Shown here one piece after another: positions 33,977 to 43,002 of a DNA stretch of 64,000 nt. Source of the DNA: Nitrososphaerota archaeon (lineage in GTDB: Archaea > Thermoproteota > Nitrososphaeria > Nitrososphaerales > Gagatemarchaeaceae). The stretch's first letter is position 1. Every line of letters begins with the position of its first letter. The position numbers and the translations under genes are program-made. The stretch is from NCBI GenBank assembly GCA_029785375.1, contig JAFLZV010000004.1:30985-94984 (forward strand). The letters are read 5' to 3'. The notes beneath the pieces are model-generated. The model ran no database searches. It had not been told where the DNA came from and worked only from the letters and a program-made list of their open reading frames with translations.

Positions 33977-35122
33977 ATGCCCGGACAGCCCGACGCGGCC
34001 GAACTCTCCAGAGACGAGATTGAAAGATACAGCAGGCAGCTGACTATGCCTGAGATAGGCCCGGAGGGGCAGAGGAAACTCAAGGGGTCCAGCGTCCTAG
34101 TGGTCGGAGCCGGGGGCCTGGGAGTCCCGGCGTCAATCTATCTCGCGGCTGCCGGCGTAGGGAAGGTGGGGATAGTCGATGATGACATCATAGCCAAGAG
34201 CAACCTACACAGACAGGTCATCTATACAGAGGCGGACGTCGGACGAGGCAAGGCCGACGTCGCGGCCCAGAAGCTCCGCGAAGTCAACCCTCACGTGAAT
34301 CCTGTGCCGCATGCGGTGCGGCTCGACTCGGGGAACGCGCTCGAGATGGTCTCGAGCTACGACGTCATCTTGGATTGCACCGATAATTTCCCCGCCCGCT
34401 ATCTGATCAACGATGCGTGCGTCCTGTCGGGCAAGCCAGACGTCTATGCCAGTGTGTTCAGGTTCGACGGCCAAGCCTCGGTGTTCTATGCATCGAGGGG
34501 TCCATGCTACAGGTGCCTCTTCCCAGAACCCCCTCCTCCAGAGACGGTCCAGGACTGCTCTGTGGCAGGGGTACTTGGGGTCCTCCCTGGAATAATGGGG
34601 AGCATCCAGGCGGCGCAGGCGACCAGCCTCCTCTTGGGCAAGGGCAACCCCTTGGTGGGGAGGCTCGTCCTCTTCGACGCCATGGGAATGACGTTCAACG
34701 AGCTTCGCTTCAAGAAGAACAAGGCGTGTCCTGTGTGCGGGCCAGACCCTTCGATAAGAGCCCTGGTCGACTACGACGCATTCTGCGGCCTCAGGAGGGA
34801 GCCGTCGCCCACCGAAATCACGCCCGTGGAGCTCAAGCGCCTGGTGGATGAGGGGAAGAGAATCCAGCTCCTCGACGTCAGGGAACCGTTCGAAAACAGC
34901 TTCGGTGAGCTCGAAGGGTCGAAGCACATCCCTCTGGGAGAGCTGGAGAAGAGGTTCAGAGAGCTGGACGTCAACGACCCCGTCGTAGCATATTGCCTGG
35001 TGGGGACCCGTAGCGCCGTCGCCGTCGACTTCCTCGCGTCGAGAGGGTACAAGGCCAGGAACCTCCGTGGAGGTGTCCGTGCCTGGGCGGACGCTGTGGA
35101 CCCTGATTTCCCCGTCTTCTAG
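33977..35122 (+). CDS. E1-like sulfur carrier activator with rhodanese domain (MoeB/MoeZ/UbaA type)
   Basis: 381 residues. The N-terminal adenylation domain has VLVVGAGGLGVPASIYLAAAG for ATP and D-x-x-N-x-x-R-Q (SNLHRQ), zinc cysteines in CYRC and CPVC, and the segment TVQDCSVAGVLGVLPG with a candidate catalytic cysteine. The C-terminal rhodanese domain (~275-381) ends with the active-site loop VAYCLVGTRSA. Such proteins adenylate and then thiolate MoaD-, ThiS- or Urm1-like carriers. It is divergently paired with one carrier and lies 3 kb from a second, so it could serve both. Confidence 0.92.
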   Translation: MPGQPDAAELSRDEIERYSRQLTMPEIGPEGQRKLKGSSVLVVGAGGLGVPASIYLAAAGVGKVGIVDDDIIAKSNLHRQVIYTEADVGRGKADVAAQKLREVNPHVNPVPHAVRLDSGNALEMVSSYDVILDCTDNFPARYLINDACVLSGKPDVYASVFRFDGQASVFYASRGPCYRCLFPEPPPPETVQDCSVAGVLGVLPGIMGSIQAAQATSLLLGKGNPLVGRLVLFDAMGMTFNELRFKKNKACPVCGPDPSIRALVDYDAFCGLRREPSPTEITPVELKRLVDEGKRIQLLDVREPFENSFGELEGSKHIPLGELEKRFRELDVNDPVVAYCLVGTRSAVAVDFLASRGYKARNLRGGVRAWADAVDPDFPVF

Positions 35123-35175
35123 GGACGGACCTGCGGTTCCGGGACGCTCTTCCACCTTGCCGGGGCCGCCAGACA

Positions 35176-35697
35176 CTAACTGCGGGCTATGTGGACGGCG
35201 TGGGGCAACTCCCCTGTCACCTCCCTCAGCGCTGTCCTGACCGCGCCGGGCGACCCTGGCAGGCAGAGAATGAGCTTCCCTTTCGCCACGCCCAGGGTAG
35301 CCCTGGTCATCATGGCTGCGGCTCCCACCTCGTCGAAGCTGGCCCGTCTGAACTGCTCACCGAATCCGGCCAGCTCCTTCTCGAAGAATGGCCTTACCGT
35401 CTCTATCGTTATGTCGCGGCTCGAGACGCCGGTCCCGCCGGTGAACAGGAGCACGTCGTCCTTGCCGGAAAGGAATTCCCTCACCGCTTCCCGGAGCATC
35501 TGGGCGTCGTCAGAGATGAGTCCGCGTGACGCGACGGCGTGCCCGGCTCCCTTCAGTTCTTCCTCGGCGACATCTCCCGATTCATCGGTGAACTTTGCCC
35601 CTTCTTTCATCGCCATGTACCTGCTCGTGCTCACTGTGAAGACCCTTGCACTCAGCTTCCTCTCCCCTGCCTTCCTGTGCTCCTCGTGGGGGTTCAT
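35176..35697 (-). CDS. moaB: Molybdopterin adenylyltransferase (MoaB/MogA family)
   Basis: Adenylylates molybdopterin before metal insertion. 173 residues with the MoCF signature DVLLFTGGTGVSSRDITIE and a C-terminal ILCLPGSPGAV. The open frame runs upstream to 35943 through moaC, but ATG 35697 overlaps the moaC stop by 4 bases (ATGA) and starts just before RVFTVSTSRY, so this is the true start. Co-transcribed with moaC. Confidence 0.92.
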   Translation of the reverse strand: MNPHEEHRKAGERKLSARVFTVSTSRYMAMKEGAKFTDESGDVAEEELKGAGHAVASRGLISDDAQMLREAVREFLSGKDDVLLFTGGTGVSSRDITIETVRPFFEKELAGFGEQFRRASFDEVGAAAMMTRATLGVAKGKLILCLPGSPGAVRTALREVTGELPHAVHIARS

Positions 35698-36137
35698 TTT
35701 CCTCCCTTTACTTTGCTGATGACCTTGATGGACTCTATTAGCGTGCTCGGGTACTGGCCGCGGGAGTCCTTCTCGTAAGCCTTGGTAACGTCCCATATGT
35801 TGAGCAGTGCGATCGAGACCGCGGTCAGCGCCTCCATTTCGACCCCAGTCTTCTCGTGGGCTGCGACCCTGACTGTCACCTCTACCCATCCGTCCCCCAC
35901 CTTCACCTTCGGTTCGATTATTTCGATCCTGAGAGGGTGACATAGGGCGACGACCTCGGGTGTCTTTTTGGCCGCGGTTATGGCGGTCATCGCCGCGAGG
36001 GAGATAGGATCCCCCTTCGCCAATTCTCCCTTCCTGATGAGAGTGATTGTTCCTTTCTTCAGCCGGATCCTCCCGCTTGCAATAGCCTCCCGGTAAATCA
36101 CCGGCTTCTCAGAGACGTCGGCCTGACGGTATGGCAC
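35694..36137 (-). CDS. moaC: Cyclic pyranopterin monophosphate synthase
   Basis: Converts the MoaA product to cyclic pyranopterin monophosphate. 147 residues with ALCHPLRI and TGVEMEALTAVSIALL, the two strongly conserved MoaC segments, and a KGGK tail. It starts at GTG 36137, 27 bases from a GGCTATAAC promoter, and diverges from moaA, whose product it processes. The central catalytic lysine region near VTKAYEK is present. Confidence 0.95.
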   Translation of the reverse strand: MPYRQADVSEKPVIYREAIASGRIRLKKGTITLIRKGELAKGDPISLAAMTAITAAKKTPEVVALCHPLRIEIIEPKVKVGDGWVEVTVRVAAHEKTGVEMEALTAVSIALLNIWDVTKAYEKDSRGQYPSTLIESIKVISKVKGGK

Positions 36138-36218
36138 ATCTCATGAGCTCCACTCCGCCCGTTATAGCCGTTCCCTAGTCGGGAATGTTTTTACGGAGAC
36201 GTTATGATTCGGTCTCAG

Positions 36219-37235
36219 ATGGAAAAGGCTACGGTCGGCGAAAGGAAGCTGCTGGACAGGAAGGGAAGGGTCGCCAAGAAGCTGAGGATCTCGGTCACGG
36301 ACCGCTGCAACTTCGCCTGCCTGTTCTGCATGCCCGATAAGGACAAGGTGTCTTGGATCCCGCAGGAGGAGATATTGAGCTTCGAGGAGGTCGAAAGGAT
36401 AGCGGGCGTGGTGGCGTCGCTCGGGATAGAGAAGATCCGAGTCACCGGCGGGGAACCCCTCCTCCGAAGGGACCTGGAGCGCCTGGTGAAGTCGCTTGTG
36501 CAGATTCAAGGGATTCGGAGCGTGGATATGACGACCAACGGATGGTACCTGGAGCAGAAGGCAAAGCCACTTCGGGATGCCGGGCTGAGGGGTGTCACCG
36601 TAAGCCTCCACAGCCTCAGAGCAGACAGGTTCACCAAGATATCGGGCGTCGACGCCCTCCCGAGGGTTCTCCGCGGCATCGACAGGGCTTTGGGCGAGGG
36701 GCTGAGCCCGGTGAAGATCAACTCGGTGGCCATACGCGGCTTCAATGACGACGAGTTGCTGGAGCTGGTCGAGTACGCCCGCGAGCGGCGGATTGCGATA
36801 CGTTTCATAGAGTTCATGCCACTCGACGGACTCGGCATCTGGAGCCACGACAGGGTGGTAAGCGGAAAGGAGATAGTCGACAGGGTGTCAGCCAAGTATC
36901 CGATGGTTCCCCGGGGGCGAGGGTCTGCGGAAACGTCTGCGCTCTGGGAGTTCGAGGATGGGAAGGGGAGCATCGGGCTGATTACGCCCATGAGCGAGCC
37001 GTTCTGTGACGACTGCGATAGGATCAGGCTCACGGCCGACGGGAAGCTCCTGTCGTGCCTTTTCGACACCGAGTACCATGACCTCAGGAGCACGGTTAGG
37101 AACGGCGCGAGCGACGAGGAGCTGGCGAAGAACATCCTGGCCGCGGTCTGGAAGAAGCCTGACGGGGTGGGATATATGCCCTGGATAAACGACGGCTGGG
37201 CCAAGCCCAGGAACATGAACGCCATTGGAGGGTGA
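36219..37235 (+). CDS. moaA: GTP 3',8-cyclase (radical SAM)
   Basis: First step of molybdenum cofactor synthesis. About 338 residues: N-terminal radical-SAM motif CNFACLFC, the SAM-binding TGGEPLLRRD, and the C-terminal second cluster site CDDCDRIRL with CLF. The frame opens at ATG 36204, but ATG 36219 is 29 bases from a GTTTTTAC element and still precedes LRISVTDRCNF, so it is preferred. The final GG tail typical of bacterial MoaA is present as AIGG. The stop overlaps the strong ribosome-binding sequence of the following moaD. Confidence 0.95.
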   Translation: MEKATVGERKLLDRKGRVAKKLRISVTDRCNFACLFCMPDKDKVSWIPQEEILSFEEVERIAGVVASLGIEKIRVTGGEPLLRRDLERLVKSLVQIQGIRSVDMTTNGWYLEQKAKPLRDAGLRGVTVSLHSLRADRFTKISGVDALPRVLRGIDRALGEGLSPVKINSVAIRGFNDDELLELVEYARERRIAIRFIEFMPLDGLGIWSHDRVVSGKEIVDRVSAKYPMVPRGRGSAETSALWEFEDGKGSIGLITPMSEPFCDDCDRIRLTADGKLLSCLFDTEYHDLRSTVRNGASDEELAKNILAAVWKKPDGVGYMPWINDGWAKPRNMNAIGG

Positions 37236-37247
37236 CGACCTACGAGG

Positions 37248-37487
37248 TTGAAGGTGCTGTACTTCGCCTTGGCCAGGGAGCTGGCGTCTGCAGAATCCGA
37301 AGCTGTGACCGTCCCCGAGAGGTCGTCGGTCCGGGACCTGGCCAGGATGCTGGAAGAGGCGCATCCGGCCCTGAGTTCTCTGAGAGGTTCGCTCAAGTTC
37401 TCGGTCAACTTCGACGTCGCTGAACCCGGGACTGCGCTCAACGAAGGGGACGAAGTAGGAGTGCTCCCGCCGGTGGCAGGAGGATAG
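37248..37487 (+). CDS. moaD: Molybdopterin synthase sulfur carrier subunit
   Basis: 79-residue beta-grasp protein ending GVLPPVAGG; its C-terminal glycine thiocarboxylate donates sulfur to cyclic pyranopterin. TTG 37248 is preceded by GGAGGGTGA (37227-37235), one of the few strong Shine-Dalgarno sequences in this window, which includes the moaA stop. This makes sense for an internal gene of an operon, where leaderless initiation is impossible. It directly precedes its partner subunit MoaE. Confidence 0.92.
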   Translation: MKVLYFALARELASAESEAVTVPERSSVRDLARMLEEAHPALSSLRGSLKFSVNFDVAEPGTALNEGDEVGVLPPVAGG

Positions 37488-37488
37488 G

Positions 37489-37920
37489 TTGGCCCCGACA
37501 GTCAGGATAACCAGGGCTCCCATCGACGTCGCGAAGGTCCTGCGGGCGGTGCGGGACCCCTCGGCCGGAGGGATGACGCTTTTCCTTGGGACAGTCAGGG
37601 ACAGGAACGAAGGGAGGGCGGTCAGAGGACTGGAGTACCAGGTCTACAAGGGGATGGCTGAGAAGAGGATGTCGGCCATCGAGGCGGAGGTGAGGACGAA
37701 TTGGCCCGTCAGGAAGATGGTGATGGTCCACAGGTATGGCAGGCTCCGCATAGGGGAGGTGAGCGTGGCGGTGGCTGTAGCCACGGAGCACAGGGCCGAT
37801 GCTTTCGGGGCGTGCAGGTACGCCATAGACACCATAAAGCGGACGCTTCCCCTCTGGAAGAGGGAGAGCCTCTCCGGCGGCGGAGAAGCCTGGACCAAGG
37901 GAGAGCCCATCGGGGCCTAG
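37489..37920 (+). CDS. moaE: Molybdopterin synthase catalytic subunit
   Basis: 143 residues. GGMTLFLGTVRDRNEGRAVRGLEYQVY and HRYGRLRIGEVSVAVAVATEHRADAF are the conserved MoaE blocks, and the catalytic lysines in the segment IDTIKRTLPLWKRE are kept. TTG 37489 begins one base after the moaD stop. Its 3' end overlaps moeA tail to tail by 4 bases. Confidence 0.94.
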   Translation: MAPTVRITRAPIDVAKVLRAVRDPSAGGMTLFLGTVRDRNEGRAVRGLEYQVYKGMAEKRMSAIEAEVRTNWPVRKMVMVHRYGRLRIGEVSVAVAVATEHRADAFGACRYAIDTIKRTLPLWKRESLSGGGEAWTKGEPIGA

Positions 37921-39158
37921 AAGGAGAAGCCAGGGAGGAGGTTTACCCGGACGACGCTCCCTTCCGCGAGGCGCGCGACTTCCTCTGGCACTATCACGTA
38001 GCCGTCCGCTTCGCACAGGACTTTGATTGACTCGGTGTCACCGGCCAGGGGCCGGGCGGACGTCCGGTCCCCGGGGACGAGCTTGACGTAGAGCACCTTT
38101 CTGAAATGGGAGAATCGCTTCCTAGCCTCCCATTGGCCTTCCAGAGGACAGCTCACCTCGACCCCCATCCTTCCGCCCCCCTGCAACCAACCAATCACCC
38201 TGGCGCCAAGAAGGATGAAGGCGTTCATTGCCCCCTGTATCGGCCCTGGCATCATCAGGACCGGCTTCCCTTCGACGACTGCGATGCCGGCCACCCTGCC
38301 TCTGTCCATCTTGATCCCATGGACGAAGACATCAGGGGCTAGGGACCTAACAGCCTCCCCCACCAGGTCCGCCCGTCCGACCGAAGTCCCCCCCAGAGTG
38401 AGGACAAAGTCCGACCTCGCCAGAGCCTTCCGCAGCGCACTCCGAATCTCGCCGGGATTGTCCTTCGCAACCCCCATGTCGACCGGAACACACCCCAGGG
38501 CATGCAAAAGCGAGAGGAAGTACGGGCCGTGGCTGTTGACCACCTTCTCCTGCGCCGGTTCCATTTTGTCTGTCAGTTCGCTTCCTGTTGCTATCACCGA
38601 AGCCAGGAGCCTCCGCCTCACGCTCACCTCCTTCAGACCGAGACTCAGGAGGGCGCCTACGTCCTGGGCTCTGATGGTCTGTCCTCTTTTCACTACCTTC
38701 TCCCCCTTTTGAAGGTCGCTCCCTTTCGCGTATACGAAGCTCCCATGGGCTGGGGGGTAGGCCACGGAGATCGTGTCTCCCTGCACCTCCGCTCGCTCAA
38801 GAGGTACCACTGCGTCAGTCCCTCTGGGAACGGAACTTCCGGTGAAGACGCGGATGGCCTGCCGGTGCCTCGCTGACGGCCCCGGCTTCGCTCCGAGCTT
38901 CGACTCTCCCGCCACTTTCAGGGTCGCCGGCCTGGTTTTCGTCGCCGTTTTCAGGTCCGAGGCTATGACAGCAAAGCCATCCATGTGGGAGACGTCGAAC
39001 GGCGGCACGTCAGAGGAGGAGACGAGGTCGTGCGCTGCGATTCTGCCGAACGACTCTTTCGTAGCGATGATCTCTGGCTTCGCTTCTACCCGGAGACTTC
39101 GCTTCACCTTGCGGAGCGCATCTTCGACCGCCGTGTATCCTTCCTTCTCCCAGGCCAT
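37917..39158 (-). CDS. moeA: Molybdopterin molybdenumtransferase
   Basis: Inserts molybdate into adenylylated molybdopterin. 413 residues with the usual four domains: PPFDVSHMDGFAV, VFTGSSVPRGTDAVVPLE, VIATGSELTD and the MoCF domain VLTLGGTSVGRADLV ... PVLMMPGPIQGAMNAF. The classical GDxxGxP of the last motif appears as MMPGPIQG. ATG 39158 is chosen over the open frame reaching 39359, which overlaps the oxidoreductase gene. It follows that gene by 35 bases and is probably co-transcribed with it. Confidence 0.93.
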   Translation of the reverse strand: MAWEKEGYTAVEDALRKVKRSLRVEAKPEIIATKESFGRIAAHDLVSSSDVPPFDVSHMDGFAVIASDLKTATKTRPATLKVAGESKLGAKPGPSARHRQAIRVFTGSSVPRGTDAVVPLERAEVQGDTISVAYPPAHGSFVYAKGSDLQKGEKVVKRGQTIRAQDVGALLSLGLKEVSVRRRLLASVIATGSELTDKMEPAQEKVVNSHGPYFLSLLHALGCVPVDMGVAKDNPGEIRSALRKALARSDFVLTLGGTSVGRADLVGEAVRSLAPDVFVHGIKMDRGRVAGIAVVEGKPVLMMPGPIQGAMNAFILLGARVIGWLQGGGRMGVEVSCPLEGQWEARKRFSHFRKVLYVKLVPGDRTSARPLAGDTESIKVLCEADGYVIVPEEVARLAEGSVVRVNLLPGFSF

Positions 39159-39193
39159 CGCTTCGGCGCCATCCGATGCCGTGCTTTGGCCTT

Positions 39194-40804
39194 TTAGTCG
39201 GTGACCTGGAGGGTTCTCGAGACGTACCCCGTGGCCCCGTTGGGGAAGGTCCCCTCGACCGAGGACGTCTGGACCTGTCCTGTCCCGTCCGTGGCCCTTG
39301 CAATCACCTGGTATTCGCCCGGACCAGCGGGGGTCCATTTGTAGGCCCAGAGGGCCCAAGTCAGGTCGGAGATTGGGGGTTTCAACTCTGCCTCATCCCA
39401 CGTCTTGCCGTTGTCGAAGCTGACTTCCACCTTGGACACCCCCCTATCGCCAGCGAACGCGTACCCTGCCACGATGATCGAACCACTGCCTTGGGATATG
39501 CTTGCAGATGAGGTTGAGGGAAAGACGATGAACGCTTCGGTGAATATCGCCGCATTGTTTGTCCACCCTCTGGTTTGCCAGTAGCCTTCATACACCGAGC
39601 TTATCACAGATACTCTGTTGACCCACTTCGCGCTCATCATCCCGTAGAGGCCCGGAATCACCCCTCTCAGCGGGTAGCCGTGCCTGACCGGGAGGTTCTG
39701 CCCGTTCATGGTGTAGGCGAGTAGGCTATCTGGTTCCAGTGCCTTACCGAGGGGGATCCCCACGCTGTAGCCGTCGACCGAGTAGAAGACCACGTAGTTG
39801 GCACCCGGCTGGACCCCGCCCGCGCTTGCGAGCACGTCTGATATCTTCGCCCCGCCCCACTGTGCGTTTCCAATCAGGTTCCCGTTGAGCTCGTTGCTGA
39901 CGCATTCGAAGGTGGTGTACTGGCTGACTCCTGGGAGAGCCTGGATTTCTTGAAGAGAGAAGCTCTTCGGGGCGTTGACGAGCCCGTCTACCCGCAGCGA
40001 CCAGGCCGAAGCGTCCACGGTCGGGTCGAATATGTCGATGGCCACCCTGTAGAAGTCGGCGTCCGGTGTGACCTCTGAGTCGACGAGGGCGGACAGTCTG
40101 GGATCGCTGAAGATCGCTGGGGCGCCCGCCAGGTTGACGGGCTGGCTTCCCCCTGTAGGCTGCACTGGGGTGGAGAAGAGTTGCTCAACGCCTCCTAGGC
40201 TAAGGAAGATGCCTATCACGGCGAAGAGGCCGATGGTCCCCTTTTCGAGGAACGCCCTCCTACTGAGGTTCTGTCTGCTGAGGGGGACCGGCGCCGCGGA
40301 TGTCACCGATTGCGGATTATACCACAGGGACGCAGCCCAGGCGAACGTGCACTGGGAAAGAAGCAATGTGAAAGGGAAGGCGAAGGTCGTGAACCCGCCT
40401 GCGAACGGCGAAGCCGCCCCGAAGAAGGAGTCCCCATCGAGGGGAAAGACGACCACTCCGAACAGGAACCATGGGACAAACCCCAGGGCCAGGAGCCCCT
40501 CGAGCCTGCTCATCCCCAGGCTGGCCGCCCTAGCAGAGGCGTACTTGTCGTATAGAAGGAGGAGAACGCCATACACAGCGGCGGCGATGATGGTGGCTAT
40601 GATGAGACCGAACTGGCCGGCGAGGTCTCCGAACTGCTGGACCATGGGTTCCTCGACCGAAGCGGGGACCACCCTGAGGAACTCGCTGAGAGCTGACTCT
40701 GGCGGGTAAGCCGCTATGCCGCCGAGGCGGAGGACGAAGTTGAGAGCCAGCGCCGCGAACCCTGCGAGAGTCCCCAAGAGGAACAGGGAGAACGAACGTC
40801 TCAT
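39194..40804 (-). CDS. Membrane-anchored sulfite-oxidase-family molybdenum enzyme
   Basis: 536 residues. The N-terminal ~195 residues contain four to five membrane spans, ending in a twin-arginine-like SRRAFLEKGTIGL followed by another span. The outer part carries the sulfite oxidase molybdenum domain with the metal-binding cysteine in TTFECVSNELNGNLIGNAQWGG, LRGVIPGLYGMMSAKWV, and a C-terminal immunoglobulin-like dimerisation domain (VSFDNGKTWDEAEL). No heme domain is present. Electron acceptor and substrate are unknown; sulfite or protein methionine sulfoxide reactions are possible. ATG 40804 lies about 32 bases from ACCTTTACAAC. Operon with moeA. Confidence 0.88.
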   Translation of the reverse strand: MRRSFSLFLLGTLAGFAALALNFVLRLGGIAAYPPESALSEFLRVVPASVEEPMVQQFGDLAGQFGLIIATIIAAAVYGVLLLLYDKYASARAASLGMSRLEGLLALGFVPWFLFGVVVFPLDGDSFFGAASPFAGGFTTFAFPFTLLLSQCTFAWAASLWYNPQSVTSAAPVPLSRQNLSRRAFLEKGTIGLFAVIGIFLSLGGVEQLFSTPVQPTGGSQPVNLAGAPAIFSDPRLSALVDSEVTPDADFYRVAIDIFDPTVDASAWSLRVDGLVNAPKSFSLQEIQALPGVSQYTTFECVSNELNGNLIGNAQWGGAKISDVLASAGGVQPGANYVVFYSVDGYSVGIPLGKALEPDSLLAYTMNGQNLPVRHGYPLRGVIPGLYGMMSAKWVNRVSVISSVYEGYWQTRGWTNNAAIFTEAFIVFPSTSSASISQGSGSIIVAGYAFAGDRGVSKVEVSFDNGKTWDEAELKPPISDLTWALWAYKWTPAGPGEYQVIARATDGTGQVQTSSVEGTFPNGATGYVSRTLQVTD

Positions 40805-40968
40805 GATAGTCGTCTAATCCGTGCGCCTTGGTTGTAAAGGTAACTGACGGGTAGCCGAGGTTGGGTTTCGCGCAGCTGGACTAGCTATTCGTTGCCCCCG
40901 CTCCAACCGAATGGAACCAGGTCGGAGACCAAACGGTTTTACAGGTGCCATTCTGCTGCGACGGATAG

Positions 40969-42480
40969 TTGCCGAAGTCCTTCGAGGAGTCGACAATATC
41001 TGAGCTCCAGGCTGCTATGGAACGCGGTCGGACCACTTCCGAGCAGCTCGTCCGCTGGTACCTCCGGCGGATAGAGGAGCTTGACGTGCACGGGCCCGGC
41101 CTGCGCTCGATCATCCAGGTGAACCCCGACGCCCTGGAGATTGCCCGCAGCCTCGACGAAGAGAGGGAGAGGAAGGGCCCCCGCGGGGTGCTTCATGGGA
41201 TACCCGTAGTGCTCAAGGACAACATAGCGACCACCGACAAGATGGAGACGACCGCCGGATCCTTGGCCCTGACGGGATCACGCCCGAAGAAGGAGGGGTT
41301 CGTAGCTCGGAGGCTGAGGGAGGCCGGGGCGGTCATCCTCGCAAAGTCCAACCTGAGCGAGTGGGCGAACTTCAGGTCGAGTGGCTCATCCAGTGGCTGG
41401 AGCGGGAGAGGAGGTCAGGTGCTCAACCCCTACGCTCTCGACAGGTCTCCGTGCGGCTCTAGCTCCGGCTCGGCCGTGGCTGTGGCTGCGAACCTCGCGG
41501 CCTGCGCCGTCGGGACCGAGACTGACGGGTCGATACTGTGCCCGTCCTCCGTCAACGGGATAGTCGGCATCAAGCCTACTTTGGGCCTCGTCTCCAGGGC
41601 CGGAGTGGTCCCCATAGCCCACAGTCAGGACACCGTCGGCCCCATGGCGCGGACGGTAGCAGACGCCGCGGCAATGCTCGGAGCGATGGCGGGTGTCGAC
41701 AGAGACGACCCCGAGACGCGTTCGAGTGCGGGCAAGTCTCATGGAGATTACACGAAGTTCCTCGACCGCAACGGGCTCAGAGGCGCCCGCATCGGAGTCC
41801 CGCGCCAAGGGTATTACGGCTACAGTGAAAAGACCGACGAGATCGCAGAAGCGGCGATAGGGGAGATGCGGAAGCTGGGAGCAAAGATAATCGACCCTGC
41901 CGATATCCCGACCGCGAAGGAGATGTCGTCGTCAGAGGACGAGATGACCGTGCTCCTCTACGAGTTCAAGGCGGACCTAGACGGCTATCTCGCAGGGCTG
42001 CAGAAGTCGAAGGTCAGGTCGCTGAGGGACGTTATAGCGTTCAACGAAAAGCACAGGGGGAAGGAAATGAGGTACTTCGGCCAAGACCTGTTCCTGAAGG
42101 CTCATGAGACCAAGGGCCTGAAGGACAGGAAGTATCTCCGGGCCCTGAAGGAGAACCGCCGCCGGTCCAGGGAAATGGGGATCGACGCCGTGATGGAAAA
42201 GCACCAGTTGGACGCATTGGTGACCCCCACGACGTCTCCCGCATGGGTGATCGACCACGTCGATGGAGATCACGGGCTGGGAGGAGCGTCACAGCCCACG
42301 GCTCTCGCTGGCTATCCGGCCATCACGGTCCCCGCTGGGTTCGCGTTCGGGCTCCCGGTTGGGATCACGTTCATGGGGCGCGGCTACAGCGAAGCGAAGC
42401 TCATCAGGCTCGCGTACTCATACGAACAAGCCACCCGCCATCGCTCCCCGCCGAAGTACAGGCCTACGACGCCAGAATGA
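40969..42480 (+). CDS. Amidase (amidase signature family)
   Basis: 503 residues with the Ser-Ser-Lys machinery: VVLKDNIA (lysine), the Gly/Ser-rich stretch LDRSPCGSSSGSAVAVAANLAACAVGTETDGSI and a C-terminal half like peptide amidases of the GatA superfamily. It is not GatA of the aminoacyl-tRNA transamidation complex, because the sequence pattern is closer to bacterial secondary amidases and no gatB or gatC is close. TTG 40969 is 31 bases from a GGTTTTACAGG promoter. Confidence 0.88.
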   Translation: MPKSFEESTISELQAAMERGRTTSEQLVRWYLRRIEELDVHGPGLRSIIQVNPDALEIARSLDEERERKGPRGVLHGIPVVLKDNIATTDKMETTAGSLALTGSRPKKEGFVARRLREAGAVILAKSNLSEWANFRSSGSSSGWSGRGGQVLNPYALDRSPCGSSSGSAVAVAANLAACAVGTETDGSILCPSSVNGIVGIKPTLGLVSRAGVVPIAHSQDTVGPMARTVADAAAMLGAMAGVDRDDPETRSSAGKSHGDYTKFLDRNGLRGARIGVPRQGYYGYSEKTDEIAEAAIGEMRKLGAKIIDPADIPTAKEMSSSEDEMTVLLYEFKADLDGYLAGLQKSKVRSLRDVIAFNEKHRGKEMRYFGQDLFLKAHETKGLKDRKYLRALKENRRRSREMGIDAVMEKHQLDALVTPTTSPAWVIDHVDGDHGLGGASQPTALAGYPAITVPAGFAFGLPVGITFMGRGYSEAKLIRLAYSYEQATRHRSPPKYRPTTPE

Positions 42481-42535
42481 GGGTTGACTGCGTCCAGGCC
42501 TTCGGCGAAGAGCCGTGGCGGGCAGATGGGACGAC

Positions 42536-42919
42536 TCAGAGCGGAAGGTCTAGGCCGTCCAGCGCGGATGAGAGTTCCTTCACATCCGTATGGAGAGCGT
42601 CGCCCACGCTGCCGAGAGTGGCTGGCTCGTCGTTCATTGCCAATGAACCTATGAGAAGAGCAACGCCGGCGACCGTACTCACCGGCTCCGGCGCCGCCGC
42701 CAGGGCCAGACCGGTACTACGCATGGCCCGCCTCCTGTCTGGAGGATGGCTGAGGTCGCCCAGGCGCCTGGCAGCCTCTTCAGATTCGAGGGACGTCGCA
42801 ACGGCAATCCAGTCGTTTGAAACCCTCTTCAGAGACTCGCCTCTGGCCCTTGCTAACTGAAAGTTCGTCAGAACCCCCTGCGGAATGACTACGCCTCCGG
42901 CATAAGTTGACCAGGTCAA
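42536..42919 (-). CDS. Hypothetical protein
   Basis: 127 residues, no recognised family. It has a mainly helical, alanine- and leucine-rich sequence with a moderately hydrophobic stretch TVAGVALLIGSLAM. TTG 42919 is the first start, about 23 bases from a CTCCTTTTGAC element. It fills the gap between the amidase and the oxidoreductase genes on the opposite strand. Coding status is likely but not certain. Confidence 0.5.
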   Translation of the reverse strand: MTWSTYAGGVVIPQGVLTNFQLARARGESLKRVSNDWIAVATSLESEEAARRLGDLSHPPDRRRAMRSTGLALAAAPEPVSTVAGVALLIGSLAMNDEPATLGSVGDALHTDVKELSSALDGLDLPL

Positions 42920-43002
42920 GACTGGTTTCCTGAGCGGTCAAAAGGAGTCGACGTCTCCTTCCTTCGTGCGATGCAAGGCCCCGGCGATGTTTCCAGGGGG
43001 CG

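Noticed and set aside
35698..35943. N-terminal extension of MoaB
   Set aside because: It is antiparallel-frame reading through moaC; the ATGA overlap at 35694-35697 defines the start.
40969..42480. GatA subunit of glutamyl-tRNA amidotransferase
   Set aside because: The C-terminal half and neighbourhood do not match GatA, and no gatB or gatC is adjacent.
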